NCBI GenBank assembly: GCA_021851165.1
Contig: JAJZJN010000004.1
Location: forward strand, 1-46,129
DNA from: Actinomycetes bacterium
GTDB lineage: Bacteria; Actinomycetota; Acidimicrobiia; Acidimicrobiales; JAJZJN01
Direction: 5' to 3'
Length of the DNA stretch: 46,129 bases
A program made the translations under genes and the position numbers. The notes under the pieces were generated by a model. That model did not search any database. It was not told where the DNA came from and saw only the letters and a list, made by a program, of their open reading frames with translations. How positions within the stretch are numbered: position 1 is the stretch's first letter; each line of letters starts with the position of its first letter. Below, in pieces: positions 26,324 through 34,020 of the stretch.

Positions 26324-26793
26324 ACGGCTTGGGCCTCCTCGGCGCACTCGGCGCACAGGCCGACGAGGGCGAAGTGGTGCGGGCGGATCGTGAAGCCGTA
26401 AGCGCGCCGCAGGGTGGCGGCGAGCTCGGAGAAGACGTCGTCGGGAACCTGGACGACCGTTCCGCACGTCTCGCATACGAGATGCTGGTGAGGCTCGTGG
26501 GCAAGGTGGTAGACACCCCGACCGTGCCCGAGATGCACATGGTCCACGAGCCCTGCTGCCTCGAGCGAGTCGAGGGAGCGGTAGATGGTTGCAAGGTGGA
26601 CCTGCGGGTTGGCCTGCTGGACCGAAGCGGCCAGGTCGACCGCCGTGAGATGGCTGCTGCCGCCTTCGACCAGCGCCGTCAGCACTGCCTGACGGGCGGG
26701 GGTCACCCGGATCCTGAGTCGCCTGAGCTCGGCTATCAGGTCTTCCAGAGAGATGGGTGCCGGCGCGTCCCCCGGCCTGCCAGCCGGTGGCAT
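26287..26793 (-). CDS. Fur-family metal-dependent repressor
   Basis: The 168-residue protein has a winged-helix domain (about 15-90, RIRVTPARQAVLTALVEGG, ATIYRSLDSLEAAGLV) and a dimerisation/metal domain with HEPHQHLVCETCG and GLCAEC. The two CxxC pairs (C107/C110, C147/C150) fit a structural zinc site. Whether it is Fur, Zur, PerR or another subtype cannot be settled from sequence alone; Zur or a general ferric regulator is likely. The ATG overlaps the stop of the upstream response regulator by one base (TGATG), so it is the third gene of a two-component operon. Confidence 0.9.
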   Translation of the reverse strand: MPPAGRPGDAPAPISLEDLIAELRRLRIRVTPARQAVLTALVEGGSSHLTAVDLAASVQQANPQVHLATIYRSLDSLEAAGLVDHVHLGHGRGVYHLAHEPHQHLVCETCGTVVQVPDDVFSELAATLRRAYGFTIRPHHFALVGLCAECAEEAQAVQGARTTFSPPR

Positions 26794-27740
26794 CAGCGCC
26801 TCGGCACCTCTAGGCGGTATCCCACCCCGCGCACGGTGGTGATTATCCGAGGGTTCGAGGGATCCTCCTCGAGGTGTGCTCTCAGCCGCTTGATGTGGAC
26901 GTCGAGGGTCTTGGTGTCCCCTACGTAGTCCGCTCCCCACACCCGGTCGATCAGGATGTCACGGGTGAGAACCCGTCCAGCATTGGTTGCGAGCAGCTCC
27001 AGCAACTCGAACTCCTTGCGGCGGAGACGGACCTCCTCGCCCCTGACGAACACCCGGTGACGATCCGGGTCGACGGTCACATCGCCTACCTCGATGGCGG
27101 CAACGGCCGGCCTGTGCGGGCCCCCTGCCGAGGTGTCGCCGGGGGCGATGCTGTACATGCCTGTGCGTGCTGCAGGGGTGTGGCTCCTGCCGGCAGCGGA
27201 ATGCCGTGCAGCGCTGCCGCGCCCGGTCTCGCCGGGCGCTTGTGCTGTTCCAGCCGCCCCGCTCGTTGCCTGTACCCCCACTGCGGCACCTGTCGTGCTG
27301 AGCGGCATCGTGACAGCTCTCGGAGCACGGCGGAGGACCGCGCGCATGCGGGCCACGAGCTCGCGAAGCCGGTAGGGCTTGGTGACGTAGTCGTCGGCTC
27401 CCACTTCGAGCCCGACGACGGTGTCGATCTCGGTGCTCTTGGCCGTGACCATGATGATGGGAACCGAGGAGCGCCCCCGGATGGCCCGGCAGACGTCGAT
27501 GCCGGACAGCTTCGGCAACATGAGATCGAGGAGGACAAGGTCGATGCGCGTGGAGTCGAAGATCCTTAGCGCTTCTATACCGTCGCGAGCCACGGTCACG
27601 TCGAAGCCTTCTCGGGCAAGGCCCACCTGGAGCGCCTCGATGAACGATTCCTCGTCTTCGGCCAGCAGGACCGACACGGTATCAACCGGGTCCGTCACCG
27701 GGCCCGCTGCATGACCTGCCGCATGGCTTGCTCTGTTCAA
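26793..27740 (-). CDS. RegX3/PhoP-like response regulator with long linker
   Basis: This OmpR-family regulator has phospho-acceptor Asp72 in LVLLDLMLPKLSG, Lys121 in VTKPYR, and a C-terminal winged helix (about 216-312, LRRKEFELLELLATNAGRVLTRD, LDVHIKRLRAHLEEDP, RGVGYRLE). It is 315 residues, against ~230 usual, because of a ~75-residue Ala/Gly/Thr-rich linker (about 141-215) between the domains. The likely TTG start overlaps the kinase stop (TTGA); GTG codons 14 and 21 residues in are alternatives. Phosphate or envelope stress control is suggested by similarity to RegX3, but the signal is unproven. Confidence 0.9.
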   Translation of the reverse strand: MNRASHAAGHAAGPVTDPVDTVSVLLAEDEESFIEALQVGLAREGFDVTVARDGIEALRIFDSTRIDLVLLDLMLPKLSGIDVCRAIRGRSSVPIIMVTAKSTEIDTVVGLEVGADDYVTKPYRLRELVARMRAVLRRAPRAVTMPLSTTGAAVGVQATSGAAGTAQAPGETGRGSAARHSAAGRSHTPAARTGMYSIAPGDTSAGGPHRPAVAAIEVGDVTVDPDRHRVFVRGEEVRLRRKEFELLELLATNAGRVLTRDILIDRVWGADYVGDTKTLDVHIKRLRAHLEEDPSNPRIITTVRGVGYRLEVPRR

Positions 27741-29041
27741 GGTGTCTGAGCCTGCATGGGGAGGACCAGGGTAAAAGTCGCTCCTTGCCCCTCGCGGGAT
27801 TCCACGTCTATGCGGCCGTGGTGGTTGGATGCGACATGGCGCACTATCGACAATCCGAGCCCGGTTCCGCCTGTCTGGCGGCTACGACCCTGGTCAACAC
27901 GGTAGAAGCGCTCGAAGATCCGGTCCAGGTCCCGGGCCGGTATCCCTACTCCGTGATCCTCCACCACGAGGTGAACCTCGTCGTTACCTACCTGGGATGC
28001 GCTGAAGACCACTACGCCACCATCGTAGGAGAATTTGACCGCGTTCTCCAGCAGGTTGTACAGAGCAGAGACCAGCTGGCGCCGGTCACCGGGGACGACC
28101 AGGGCGGGCACGGGCTCCCGCAGGTCGATCTTCACGTCACGCTGCTCGGCTGCCGAGCGGACCCGCTCTAGTGCCTGGGCCATTACGAGATCTACCATCA
28201 CAGGTTCGCGAGGCGGCGCCTCCTCGGCTTCGATCCGGGTAAGGTCCAGCAGGTCATCGATGATCCGGCTTACCCGGAACGCTTCGGAATGGATGCGGCC
28301 GGCGAGGCGCTGGGCTATATCCGGGTCAGTCTCGGCTACCAGCGTCTCGGCCAGGAGCCCAAGGGCACCCATGGGTGTCTTCAGCTCGTGGCTCACGTTG
28401 GCGACGAAGTCTCGGCGCACCTCTTCGAGGCGCCTGCGATCGGATATGTCGTCGATCACCGCTATTACTCCCAGGGTGCGGCGGCCGTCGTCTATGAGCT
28501 GGGCTCGCACGGCGAGGGTCCGCCGAGGCGGGCCGTAGAGGTCGAGCGTCCGCTCGGCAGTTCCCTGGGCCCAAGCCGTGGAGAGCAGCTCGACGACTGC
28601 CTGGGCAGCCAAGGCATCGCCATGGCGGCCTCCCATCAGGCCCACCGCGTGGGCATTGCGGAACACGACATCGCCGTTGTCGTCGCACACGATGACCCCC
28701 TGCGGCAGGGTGTCGAGCGCTCTGCGAAGCCTGATTGCGTCTGACGACGATTCCACCACCGCCTCGGCCGCCCGATCGGTCACGAGCTCCAGATGATGGA
28801 GGGCCGGCTCTATGCCTGCTGGGTCGGTACCGGGGGGGTCCACGCCCAGGCGAGCTGCCAGCGCGCTCAGGCGCTGCTCGAGCGATCGACGCCCCGAGCG
28901 GCGCCCGAGGACGGTGGCTATCGCGACCGCGACGATGGCTACGGCCCCGACGGCGATGTAGCCGACGAGGGCATGGGTGTCGGTCGTAGTTAGGAGGTCG
29001 GCTGATGCCACCACCAGAACAGCATGACAGCCGCCGGGCAC
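27737..29041 (-). CDS. SenX3/PhoR-like sensor histidine kinase
   Basis: The 434-residue kinase has one N-terminal membrane helix (about 24-46, VGYIAVGAVAIVAVAIATVL) and a PAS-like domain (about 105-200, LPQGVIVCDDNGDVVFRNA). The HisKA domain has His218 in FVANVSHELKTPMG. The ATPase domain has NLLENAVKFS, the D-box DHGVGIP, and GTGLGLSIVRHVASNHHG. The layout matches SenX3, which works with RegX3 in phosphate sensing, though no pst or phoU genes are nearby in this window. The GTG start follows GATACC by 7 bases, so it may be leaderless. Confidence 0.92.
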   Translation of the reverse strand: MPGGCHAVLVVASADLLTTTDTHALVGYIAVGAVAIVAVAIATVLGRRSGRRSLEQRLSALAARLGVDPPGTDPAGIEPALHHLELVTDRAAEAVVESSSDAIRLRRALDTLPQGVIVCDDNGDVVFRNAHAVGLMGGRHGDALAAQAVVELLSTAWAQGTAERTLDLYGPPRRTLAVRAQLIDDGRRTLGVIAVIDDISDRRRLEEVRRDFVANVSHELKTPMGALGLLAETLVAETDPDIAQRLAGRIHSEAFRVSRIIDDLLDLTRIEAEEAPPREPVMVDLVMAQALERVRSAAEQRDVKIDLREPVPALVVPGDRRQLVSALYNLLENAVKFSYDGGVVVFSASQVGNDEVHLVVEDHGVGIPARDLDRIFERFYRVDQGRSRQTGGTGLGLSIVRHVASNHHGRIDVESREGQGATFTLVLPMQAQTP

Positions 29042-29098
29042 AAACTGGGGTATCCACTACTCGTGAGAAGAAAAATACAGGGGAACGATGGAAACTGA

Positions 29099-29127
29099 TT
29101 GAAACAACATGGAGTAGCATGTAAAAT
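29099..29127 (+). promoter_or_regulatory. Strong sigma-70-like promoter of the T4SS-like operon
   Basis: TTGAAA (29099-29104) and TAAAAT (29122-29127) are separated by exactly 17 bases, close to the housekeeping consensus. They lie in an AT-rich stretch (about 29060-29130) of the 207-bp gap, 120 bp before the first gene of the operon. Confidence 0.6.
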
Positions 29128-29248
29128 AGTGCCGAGGGACGCCACACCCCGGATGGGGGGCGAAGCACTCAGTGTGCAGAGGCCGCCGATTCGTGGGGAA
29201 CGGCCCTGATGCATCCATTGTCCAGGCACTACCGGTATGGAGGGGCAC

Positions 29249-29563
29249 GTGAGGTTCTTCGAAGCAGCGGCAGCAGCTACGGCGCCAGTCGGGGTGTCTC
29301 TCACCCCGGACGCTCACGCCCTGCCTGGCCAGCAGGTACTCCAGCAGCTCACTAATGGGATCGGCTGGTGGGCGCTCGTATTTTCGCTGGTGGGCCTCCT
29401 CGTAGGTGCAGCAGCGTGGGCTTTGGGTGCGCACTCGCAGAATTATCACCAGTCCTTCGTCGGCCGCCGGGCTGTCCTGGTGTCTGGCCTGGCAGCATTT
29501 CTCATAGGCGCCGCACCCGGGATCGTCAATTTCTTCTTCCGCACCGGACTTGGGATCCACTGA
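29249..29563 (+). CDS. Small two-helix membrane protein, VirB2/DUF6112-like
   Basis: The ~104-residue protein has an Ala-rich N terminus that may be a signal region. Two hydrophobic helices follow: WWALVFSLVGLLVGAAAWAL and AVLVSGLAAFLIGAAPGIVNF. Size and layout fit the pilin-like VirB2 position of actinobacterial conjugation clusters (DUF6112 type), and its place as first gene of a VirB-like operon supports that. GTG 29249 is preferred because GGAGGGG lies 4-5 bp upstream; ATG 29237 is possible. The next gene starts 2 bp after its stop. Confidence 0.65.
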   Translation: MRFFEAAAAATAPVGVSLTPDAHALPGQQVLQQLTNGIGWWALVFSLVGLLVGAAAWALGAHSQNYHQSFVGRRAVLVSGLAAFLIGAAPGIVNFFFRTGLGIH

Positions 29564-29565
29564 GC

Positions 29566-30945
29566 GTGGTGGGCAGCCTTGCCGTCGGGTTTCCCTGCGT
29601 TGCTGCGGCGGTTGCAGCCGTTCCGGTATGCGCGTCGCATGCCGGTGCCGGAATCGCCGGCAAGGTGGCTGGTGGAATCGCCGGTGCGGGGATGGAGGCG
29701 GTGTTCGGGGCTGCCGGCAGGTGGGTCGCCGGAGGAGCATCATGGCTTCTTGACCGGGTGGGGCTGGTGCTGTCGTCAACGACTACCGTAGGAATCGGCT
29801 CAACCTGGTTCGCGCGCCACGAGGCGGTCATGGCTGGCCTGTGCGGGGCGGTCGTGCTGCCGATGGCCTGTTTTGCCGCTATCCAAGCCGTTTACCGCCA
29901 GAGCGCCTCAGGACTCCTCCGCGTGTTCCTCGTCAACCTTCCCCTGGCCCTGTTGCTGTCGGGATTGGCGGTGACATTGGTGCGCATGGCGCTTGCGATC
30001 ACGGATGCTCTCAGTTCGGCCGTAGCCGCCGGAGCAGGGCTCGACACCAGGCATCTGCTGGCCCCGCTATCGACGTTTCTGGTCGATACGGCGGCCGTGG
30101 CACCGGGGGTACCTACCTTTGTCGTGTTCGCAGGGAGCCTCCTCGTGGCGGGTGCATCGCTAGCACTATGGCTCGAGCTGATAGTTCGGGCGGCGGCCAT
30201 AGCAGCGGCGACGCTGTTCCTGCCGCTCGTGCTGTGTGCGATGGTCTGGCCAGCTGTGGCCCACTGGTGCAGGAGGCTGGCTGACACCCTTGTGGCGCTG
30301 GTTCTTTCGAAGCTGGTGATGGTGGCGATTCTCTCGCTCGGTGTCGGGGCGCTTGCCAGTGCGACGGGGCCGACTGGCGGGCATGCGGTGTCGGGGGCGC
30401 TGACCGGCACGGCTCTTTTGGTTCTGGCGGCGTTTGCTCCCTACACGCTGCTGCATCTGGTGCCCGCCATCGAAGGTGGCGCCGTCTCCCAGCTGCATGC
30501 CGGGGCAGAACGTCTCCGGAGTGCTGGGAGGGCACCAGCACAGGGCGTTGGGGCAGCGTTGCAGCTACTAGATGCCGCCGCGTTCTCCGAGTCACTGCCG
30601 GAGATCGGAATGCTTGGTGATAATAGGCCTGGGTCCGGTGCCTCGGTTCCCCTGATGCCAGGGACACCCTTGCCATCACATCCAGAGCCGCCAGGGGAGG
30701 GACCAGGCTCGGCTCCGGGGGGACCAGGCTCGGCTCCGAGTGGGTCGGGATCGGGTTCGCCTCCGCCAGGCCCGGCTCCGGGCGGGTCGGAGGCAGACGG
30801 ACGAGGGGGTAATAGCCCTGGGGAGAGCTACGTGAGTGTCGTCAACAGCCTGCCGAAGCCGGACGGCAGCGGACCTTCTGGCCCACAGCAGGGCGGCTGG
30901 ACAAGGCGGCTTGCCTATGGAGGGGTGGTGGCTCGTGTCGAGTGA
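29566..30945 (+). CDS. VirB6/TrbL-like polytopic conjugation protein
   Basis: The 459-residue protein has a Gly/Ala-rich N terminus and about seven hydrophobic helices between residues ~85 and 310 (LCGAVVLPMACFAAIQAVYR, VFLVNLPLALLLSGLAVTLV, LELIVRAAAIAAATLFLPLVL). A hydrophilic Pro/Gly/Ser-rich tail (about 350-440) includes a 21-bp tandem duplication. The pattern 'LVRxxAIxxxxLFLPLVLCAMVWPAVAHWCRRL' resembles TrbL/VirB6 of actinobacterial mobile elements, which forms the inner-membrane channel. The exact family is inferred from topology and neighbours. GTG 29566 was chosen because it directly follows the previous stop. Confidence 0.7.
   Translation: MVGSLAVGFPCVAAAVAAVPVCASHAGAGIAGKVAGGIAGAGMEAVFGAAGRWVAGGASWLLDRVGLVLSSTTTVGIGSTWFARHEAVMAGLCGAVVLPMACFAAIQAVYRQSASGLLRVFLVNLPLALLLSGLAVTLVRMALAITDALSSAVAAGAGLDTRHLLAPLSTFLVDTAAVAPGVPTFVVFAGSLLVAGASLALWLELIVRAAAIAAATLFLPLVLCAMVWPAVAHWCRRLADTLVALVLSKLVMVAILSLGVGALASATGPTGGHAVSGALTGTALLVLAAFAPYTLLHLVPAIEGGAVSQLHAGAERLRSAGRAPAQGVGAALQLLDAAAFSESLPEIGMLGDNRPGSGASVPLMPGTPLPSHPEPPGEGPGSAPGGPGSAPSGSGSGSPPPGPAPGGSEADGRGGNSPGESYVSVVNSLPKPDGSGPSGPQQGGWTRRLAYGGVVARVE
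30701..30741 (+). repeat. 21-bp tandem duplication in the VirB6-like tail
   Basis: The core gaccaggctcggctccg recurs after 21 bp and encodes GPGSAPG repeats. The frame is preserved. Confidence 0.75.
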
Positions 30946-32566
30946 AGGCCCTTCGTGCCGCTACAGGTTCGGTTCCTTGGAGAGTAGGGGCCTGGTCGCC
31001 GGATGGCGGGGAGGTCAGATAGTCGCCGTTGCAGTGTCGCTTGGGGTGGCAGTCATGGTGCTTAGGGGAGCCCCGTCGCTCCTGGGAGCGCTGGGAGCAT
31101 TGGCGGTGGTGTGCGCCGGGGTTATGGTTGCCACCTGGCCGCTGCGAGGTCGCACGGCTGAGCAGTGGGTACCCGATATGGCCCGTTTCGCCTGGGGGGT
31201 GCTGGCAAGCCGTGATCGGCGTCGCAGCGCAGCTCCGGGTCGGGGATTCCGCATTACCGGCAGGGATAGCGCCGGAGCCGATGGTAGCCGTGGGGCCCTA
31301 CACTGCATCCCGGCACGCGAGTCCCGCTCCGATGCGCCGGGGAGGAGCGGGCCTTTCGGCCGCATGAAGCTACTGGAGGCGCCGCCTGTGGTGGCCGGAG
31401 CAGATCACTGGGGGACGCGCCTCGGAGGATCAGGTGCGGCCCCCATGGGAATGGTGTTCGATTCCCTAGCCCGCACGTACACAGCGGTGCTCTCGGTGCA
31501 CGGCAGCGGATTCGTCCTTCTCGGCCCCGGCGAGAAGGACCAGCGGGTCGGAGGATGGGCAGGCATCCTAGCGGCGCTCGGGCGCGAGGGCTCTGCCGTC
31601 CACCGCCTGCAGTGGGTGGTGAGGGCCAGCCCCGGAGACGTTTCCTGTCTGCACGGTGAAGCCGATGCACGAGCAGCTCTGCCACCGGATTGCCCCGCAG
31701 CACGCTCTTACCACTCCTTCATCGACGAGGTGGGCCCTACGGTCCAGGACAACGAGGTATTGCTGGCCGTTTCGATCAGTGCAGCGAAGTCGGCTGCCGC
31801 TGTGCGCTCGGCCGGGGGCGGTGCCAAGGGTGCCGGGGAGCTCCTGGCCCGCGAGATGTCGAGATTGCGCCAGCGCCTCGCGGACATCGAGGTGTCCACG
31901 AGCCGTCCGTTGCCTGCTCGAGATCTGGCATCCTCGATCAGGCAGGCATTCGCCGCACGGGCGGAAGGTCGCGTCCTGAACGCGCCGGGAAGGGAGGGCC
32001 TGGACAGTGAGGGATCACCTGCCTGGCCATGGCCAATGGCGCTTGAGGAGAGATGGACGGGTCTCAGGGCAGATGGGACTGTGCATGTCACCTACTGGGT
32101 GGCCGAATGGCCGCGTCTGGAGGTGGGAGCCGATTTCCTGGCGCCTTTGCTTGTAATGACGGGTGCCCGTCGAAGCGTCGCCATCACTATGGAGCCGGTG
32201 AGCTCCCTGCGAGCGGAGCGTCAGGTTGAACAGTCCCGTACTGCTGGGATGGCGGACGCGGAGCTGCGCCGTCAGGGAGGTTTCCTGGCCACTGCCCGTC
32301 GGCGGCGTGAAGAGGAGCAGCTCGCCAGCCGCGAGATCGAGCTGGCCGACGGGCACGGGCAATTTCGTTTCACGGGCTACGTGACCGTGACCGTTGACGA
32401 TCCCGCCGGCAGGGATTCCGCCGGCAGGGATCCCGCTGGCCTCGAGGATGCCTGCAGCGCGGTCGAGCAGGCGGCAGGCCGGGCTGGCATCGACCTCCGT
32501 CGTTGCTACGGAGATCAGCTACCTGCGTTCATGCGGACCCTGCCGCTGGCGAGGGGACTTGCATGA
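30935..32566 (+). CDS. SCO6880/PrgI-like conjugation protein
   Basis: The 543-residue protein begins with YRFGSLESRGLVAGWRGGQ, the hallmark of the SCO6880 family, followed by two membrane helices (about 28-70), a VirB3/PrgI-like arrangement. The rest is soluble and lacks Walker motifs, with long charged segments (about 345-380) and the end TYWVAEWPRLEVGADFLAPLL...RTLPLARGLA. It resembles the N-terminal, non-ATPase part of VirB4. GTG 30935 was chosen because GGAGGGG lies ~10 bp upstream; it overlaps the previous gene by 11 bp. The stop overlaps the VirB4 ATG. A 15-bp tandem repeat near 32399 encodes DPAGR/DSAGR. Confidence 0.75.
   Translation: MSSEGPSCRYRFGSLESRGLVAGWRGGQIVAVAVSLGVAVMVLRGAPSLLGALGALAVVCAGVMVATWPLRGRTAEQWVPDMARFAWGVLASRDRRRSAAPGRGFRITGRDSAGADGSRGALHCIPARESRSDAPGRSGPFGRMKLLEAPPVVAGADHWGTRLGGSGAAPMGMVFDSLARTYTAVLSVHGSGFVLLGPGEKDQRVGGWAGILAALGREGSAVHRLQWVVRASPGDVSCLHGEADARAALPPDCPAARSYHSFIDEVGPTVQDNEVLLAVSISAAKSAAAVRSAGGGAKGAGELLAREMSRLRQRLADIEVSTSRPLPARDLASSIRQAFAARAEGRVLNAPGREGLDSEGSPAWPWPMALEERWTGLRADGTVHVTYWVAEWPRLEVGADFLAPLLVMTGARRSVAITMEPVSSLRAERQVEQSRTAGMADAELRRQGGFLATARRRREEEQLASREIELADGHGQFRFTGYVTVTVDDPAGRDSAGRDPAGLEDACSAVEQAAGRAGIDLRRCYGDQLPAFMRTLPLARGLA
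32399..32438 (+). repeat. 15-bp tandem repeat (2.7 copies) in the SCO6880-like gene
   Basis: Units gatcccgccggcagg and gattccgccggcagg are adjacent, followed by a diverged partial copy. They encode DPAGR/DSAGR and keep the frame. Confidence 0.8.
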
Positions 32567-34020
32567 CGCGCCCCGCCCACCAGGTGACCACCCGGCACCT
32601 CGGAGCTGCCTACCCCTTTGCACCGGAGCCAGGGCTCGGAGCTCCGGGAGTGCTGGTCGGCCGGGATCTGCTTGGAGGGCCATTCGTCTATGATCCCTTC
32701 GAGCTGTATAAGCGCGGCTCGGTGACCAACCCGAACATGGTGGTGTTTGGGCAGATCGGTCGGGGCAAGAGCGCTTTCGTCAAGTCTTATCTGTGGCGCC
32801 AGGCTCTGTTCGGTCGTAGGGCATGGGTTGTCGACCCGAAGGGGGAGTACGGATCCCTGGCGCGTGCCTGGGGAGTTATCCCCCTGGCACTGCGCCCGGG
32901 TGGGCCGCTGAGGCTTAACCCGCTGGAGGCGGTCCAGGGTGTGGAGGTGTCGGCCGGGTCACGCCGCCTGGGGTTACCCCACTTGTACGCGGACGCGTGG
33001 TCAGCCAGGACGGGGACGGCTGACGAGATGAGGCGTCGTCGCTCTGAGCTATTGGCGTCGATTGGCATGGCATCGCTTGACCGTCCCCTCCTGCCGAGCG
33101 AGCGAGCGGCGCTCGACCTGGCTGTTGTGAAGGCTGGCTCGGCGGCGACGTTGCCACTCGTTGTGCAAGCTCTGCTGGAGCCGGACAGGGAATCAGCTCG
33201 GTCGGTAGGCACTGACGCGGCAGGGTTGGCTGCCGATGGGCGCCAGGTGGCGCTCGAGTTGCGGCGCCTCGTTACCGGTGACTTGAGGGGCATGTTCGAT
33301 GGCCCTACGACACCCGGCGTGAGCTTGGATGGTCCGCTGGTCGTGTTGGACCTGTCGGCCGTCTACCACTCGGCGGCACTGGGGATACTGATGACCTGTG
33401 CGGCGGCGTGGCTGCATTCAGCGCTGGGGGCTGCCGGCTCTCCGGCCGATTGCACACCAGACGGTCCCTCCTGGGATTCGGAAGGAGAACAACCAGGGGC
33501 ATGTAGCGCATCGGGGATTATCACACCGCTACGTGGGGAGCCGAGCGGTCCTGTGGTCCTGGTAGTAGACGAGGCCTGGGCGATCCTTGGCAACCTGGCC
33601 GTCGCGAGATGGCTCCAGGCCTCGTGGAAGCTGTCGCGGGCCCTCGGAGTCGCCAATATCGCCGTGCTGCATCGGGTCTCCGATCTGGCTGCGGCAGGGC
33701 CGGCGGGCTCGGAGCAGGCCGGGCTCGCGGCCGGCCTGCTGGCCGATTCCGAGACGCGCGTGATCTATGGTCAGTCACCTGGCGAAGTCGAGCATGCGAG
33801 CAGCCTTCTCGGTTTGTCGGCGACGGAGGCAGAACTAGTCGCGCGCTTGCGGCGGGGAGTCGCTCTGTGGAAGGTGGGCCGGCGGTCTTTCCTGGTGGAG
33901 CATCTTCTGGCGTCCGGGGAGAGACGGCTTGTCGACACAGACGGCCGCATGGTGGGAGGTCCGCGAGCTGGCATACCTGGGCCTGGCATGCGGCTGAGCA
34001 CGGCGGGAGCGGAGCGTTGA
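32563..34020 (+). CDS. VirB4-like conjugation ATPase (core domain only)
   Basis: The 485-residue ATPase has Walker A GQIGRGKSAF (63-72), the VVDPKGEYGSLA segment typical of VirB4/TraG-type ATPases (89-100), and Walker B VVLVVDEAWAIL (331-342) followed by the arginine-rich LSRALGVANIAVLHRVSDL. Full VirB4 is usually ~800 residues; the N-terminal non-catalytic half is absent here and seems to be supplied by the preceding SCO6880-like protein. A low-complexity insertion lies at about 290-328. Start and stop both overlap neighbours by 4 bp. It would power substrate transfer at the inner membrane. Confidence 0.87.
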   Translation: MTRPAHQVTTRHLGAAYPFAPEPGLGAPGVLVGRDLLGGPFVYDPFELYKRGSVTNPNMVVFGQIGRGKSAFVKSYLWRQALFGRRAWVVDPKGEYGSLARAWGVIPLALRPGGPLRLNPLEAVQGVEVSAGSRRLGLPHLYADAWSARTGTADEMRRRRSELLASIGMASLDRPLLPSERAALDLAVVKAGSAATLPLVVQALLEPDRESARSVGTDAAGLAADGRQVALELRRLVTGDLRGMFDGPTTPGVSLDGPLVVLDLSAVYHSAALGILMTCAAAWLHSALGAAGSPADCTPDGPSWDSEGEQPGACSASGIITPLRGEPSGPVVLVVDEAWAILGNLAVARWLQASWKLSRALGVANIAVLHRVSDLAAAGPAGSEQAGLAAGLLADSETRVIYGQSPGEVEHASSLLGLSATEAELVARLRRGVALWKVGRRSFLVEHLLASGERRLVDTDGRMVGGPRAGIPGPGMRLSTAGAER

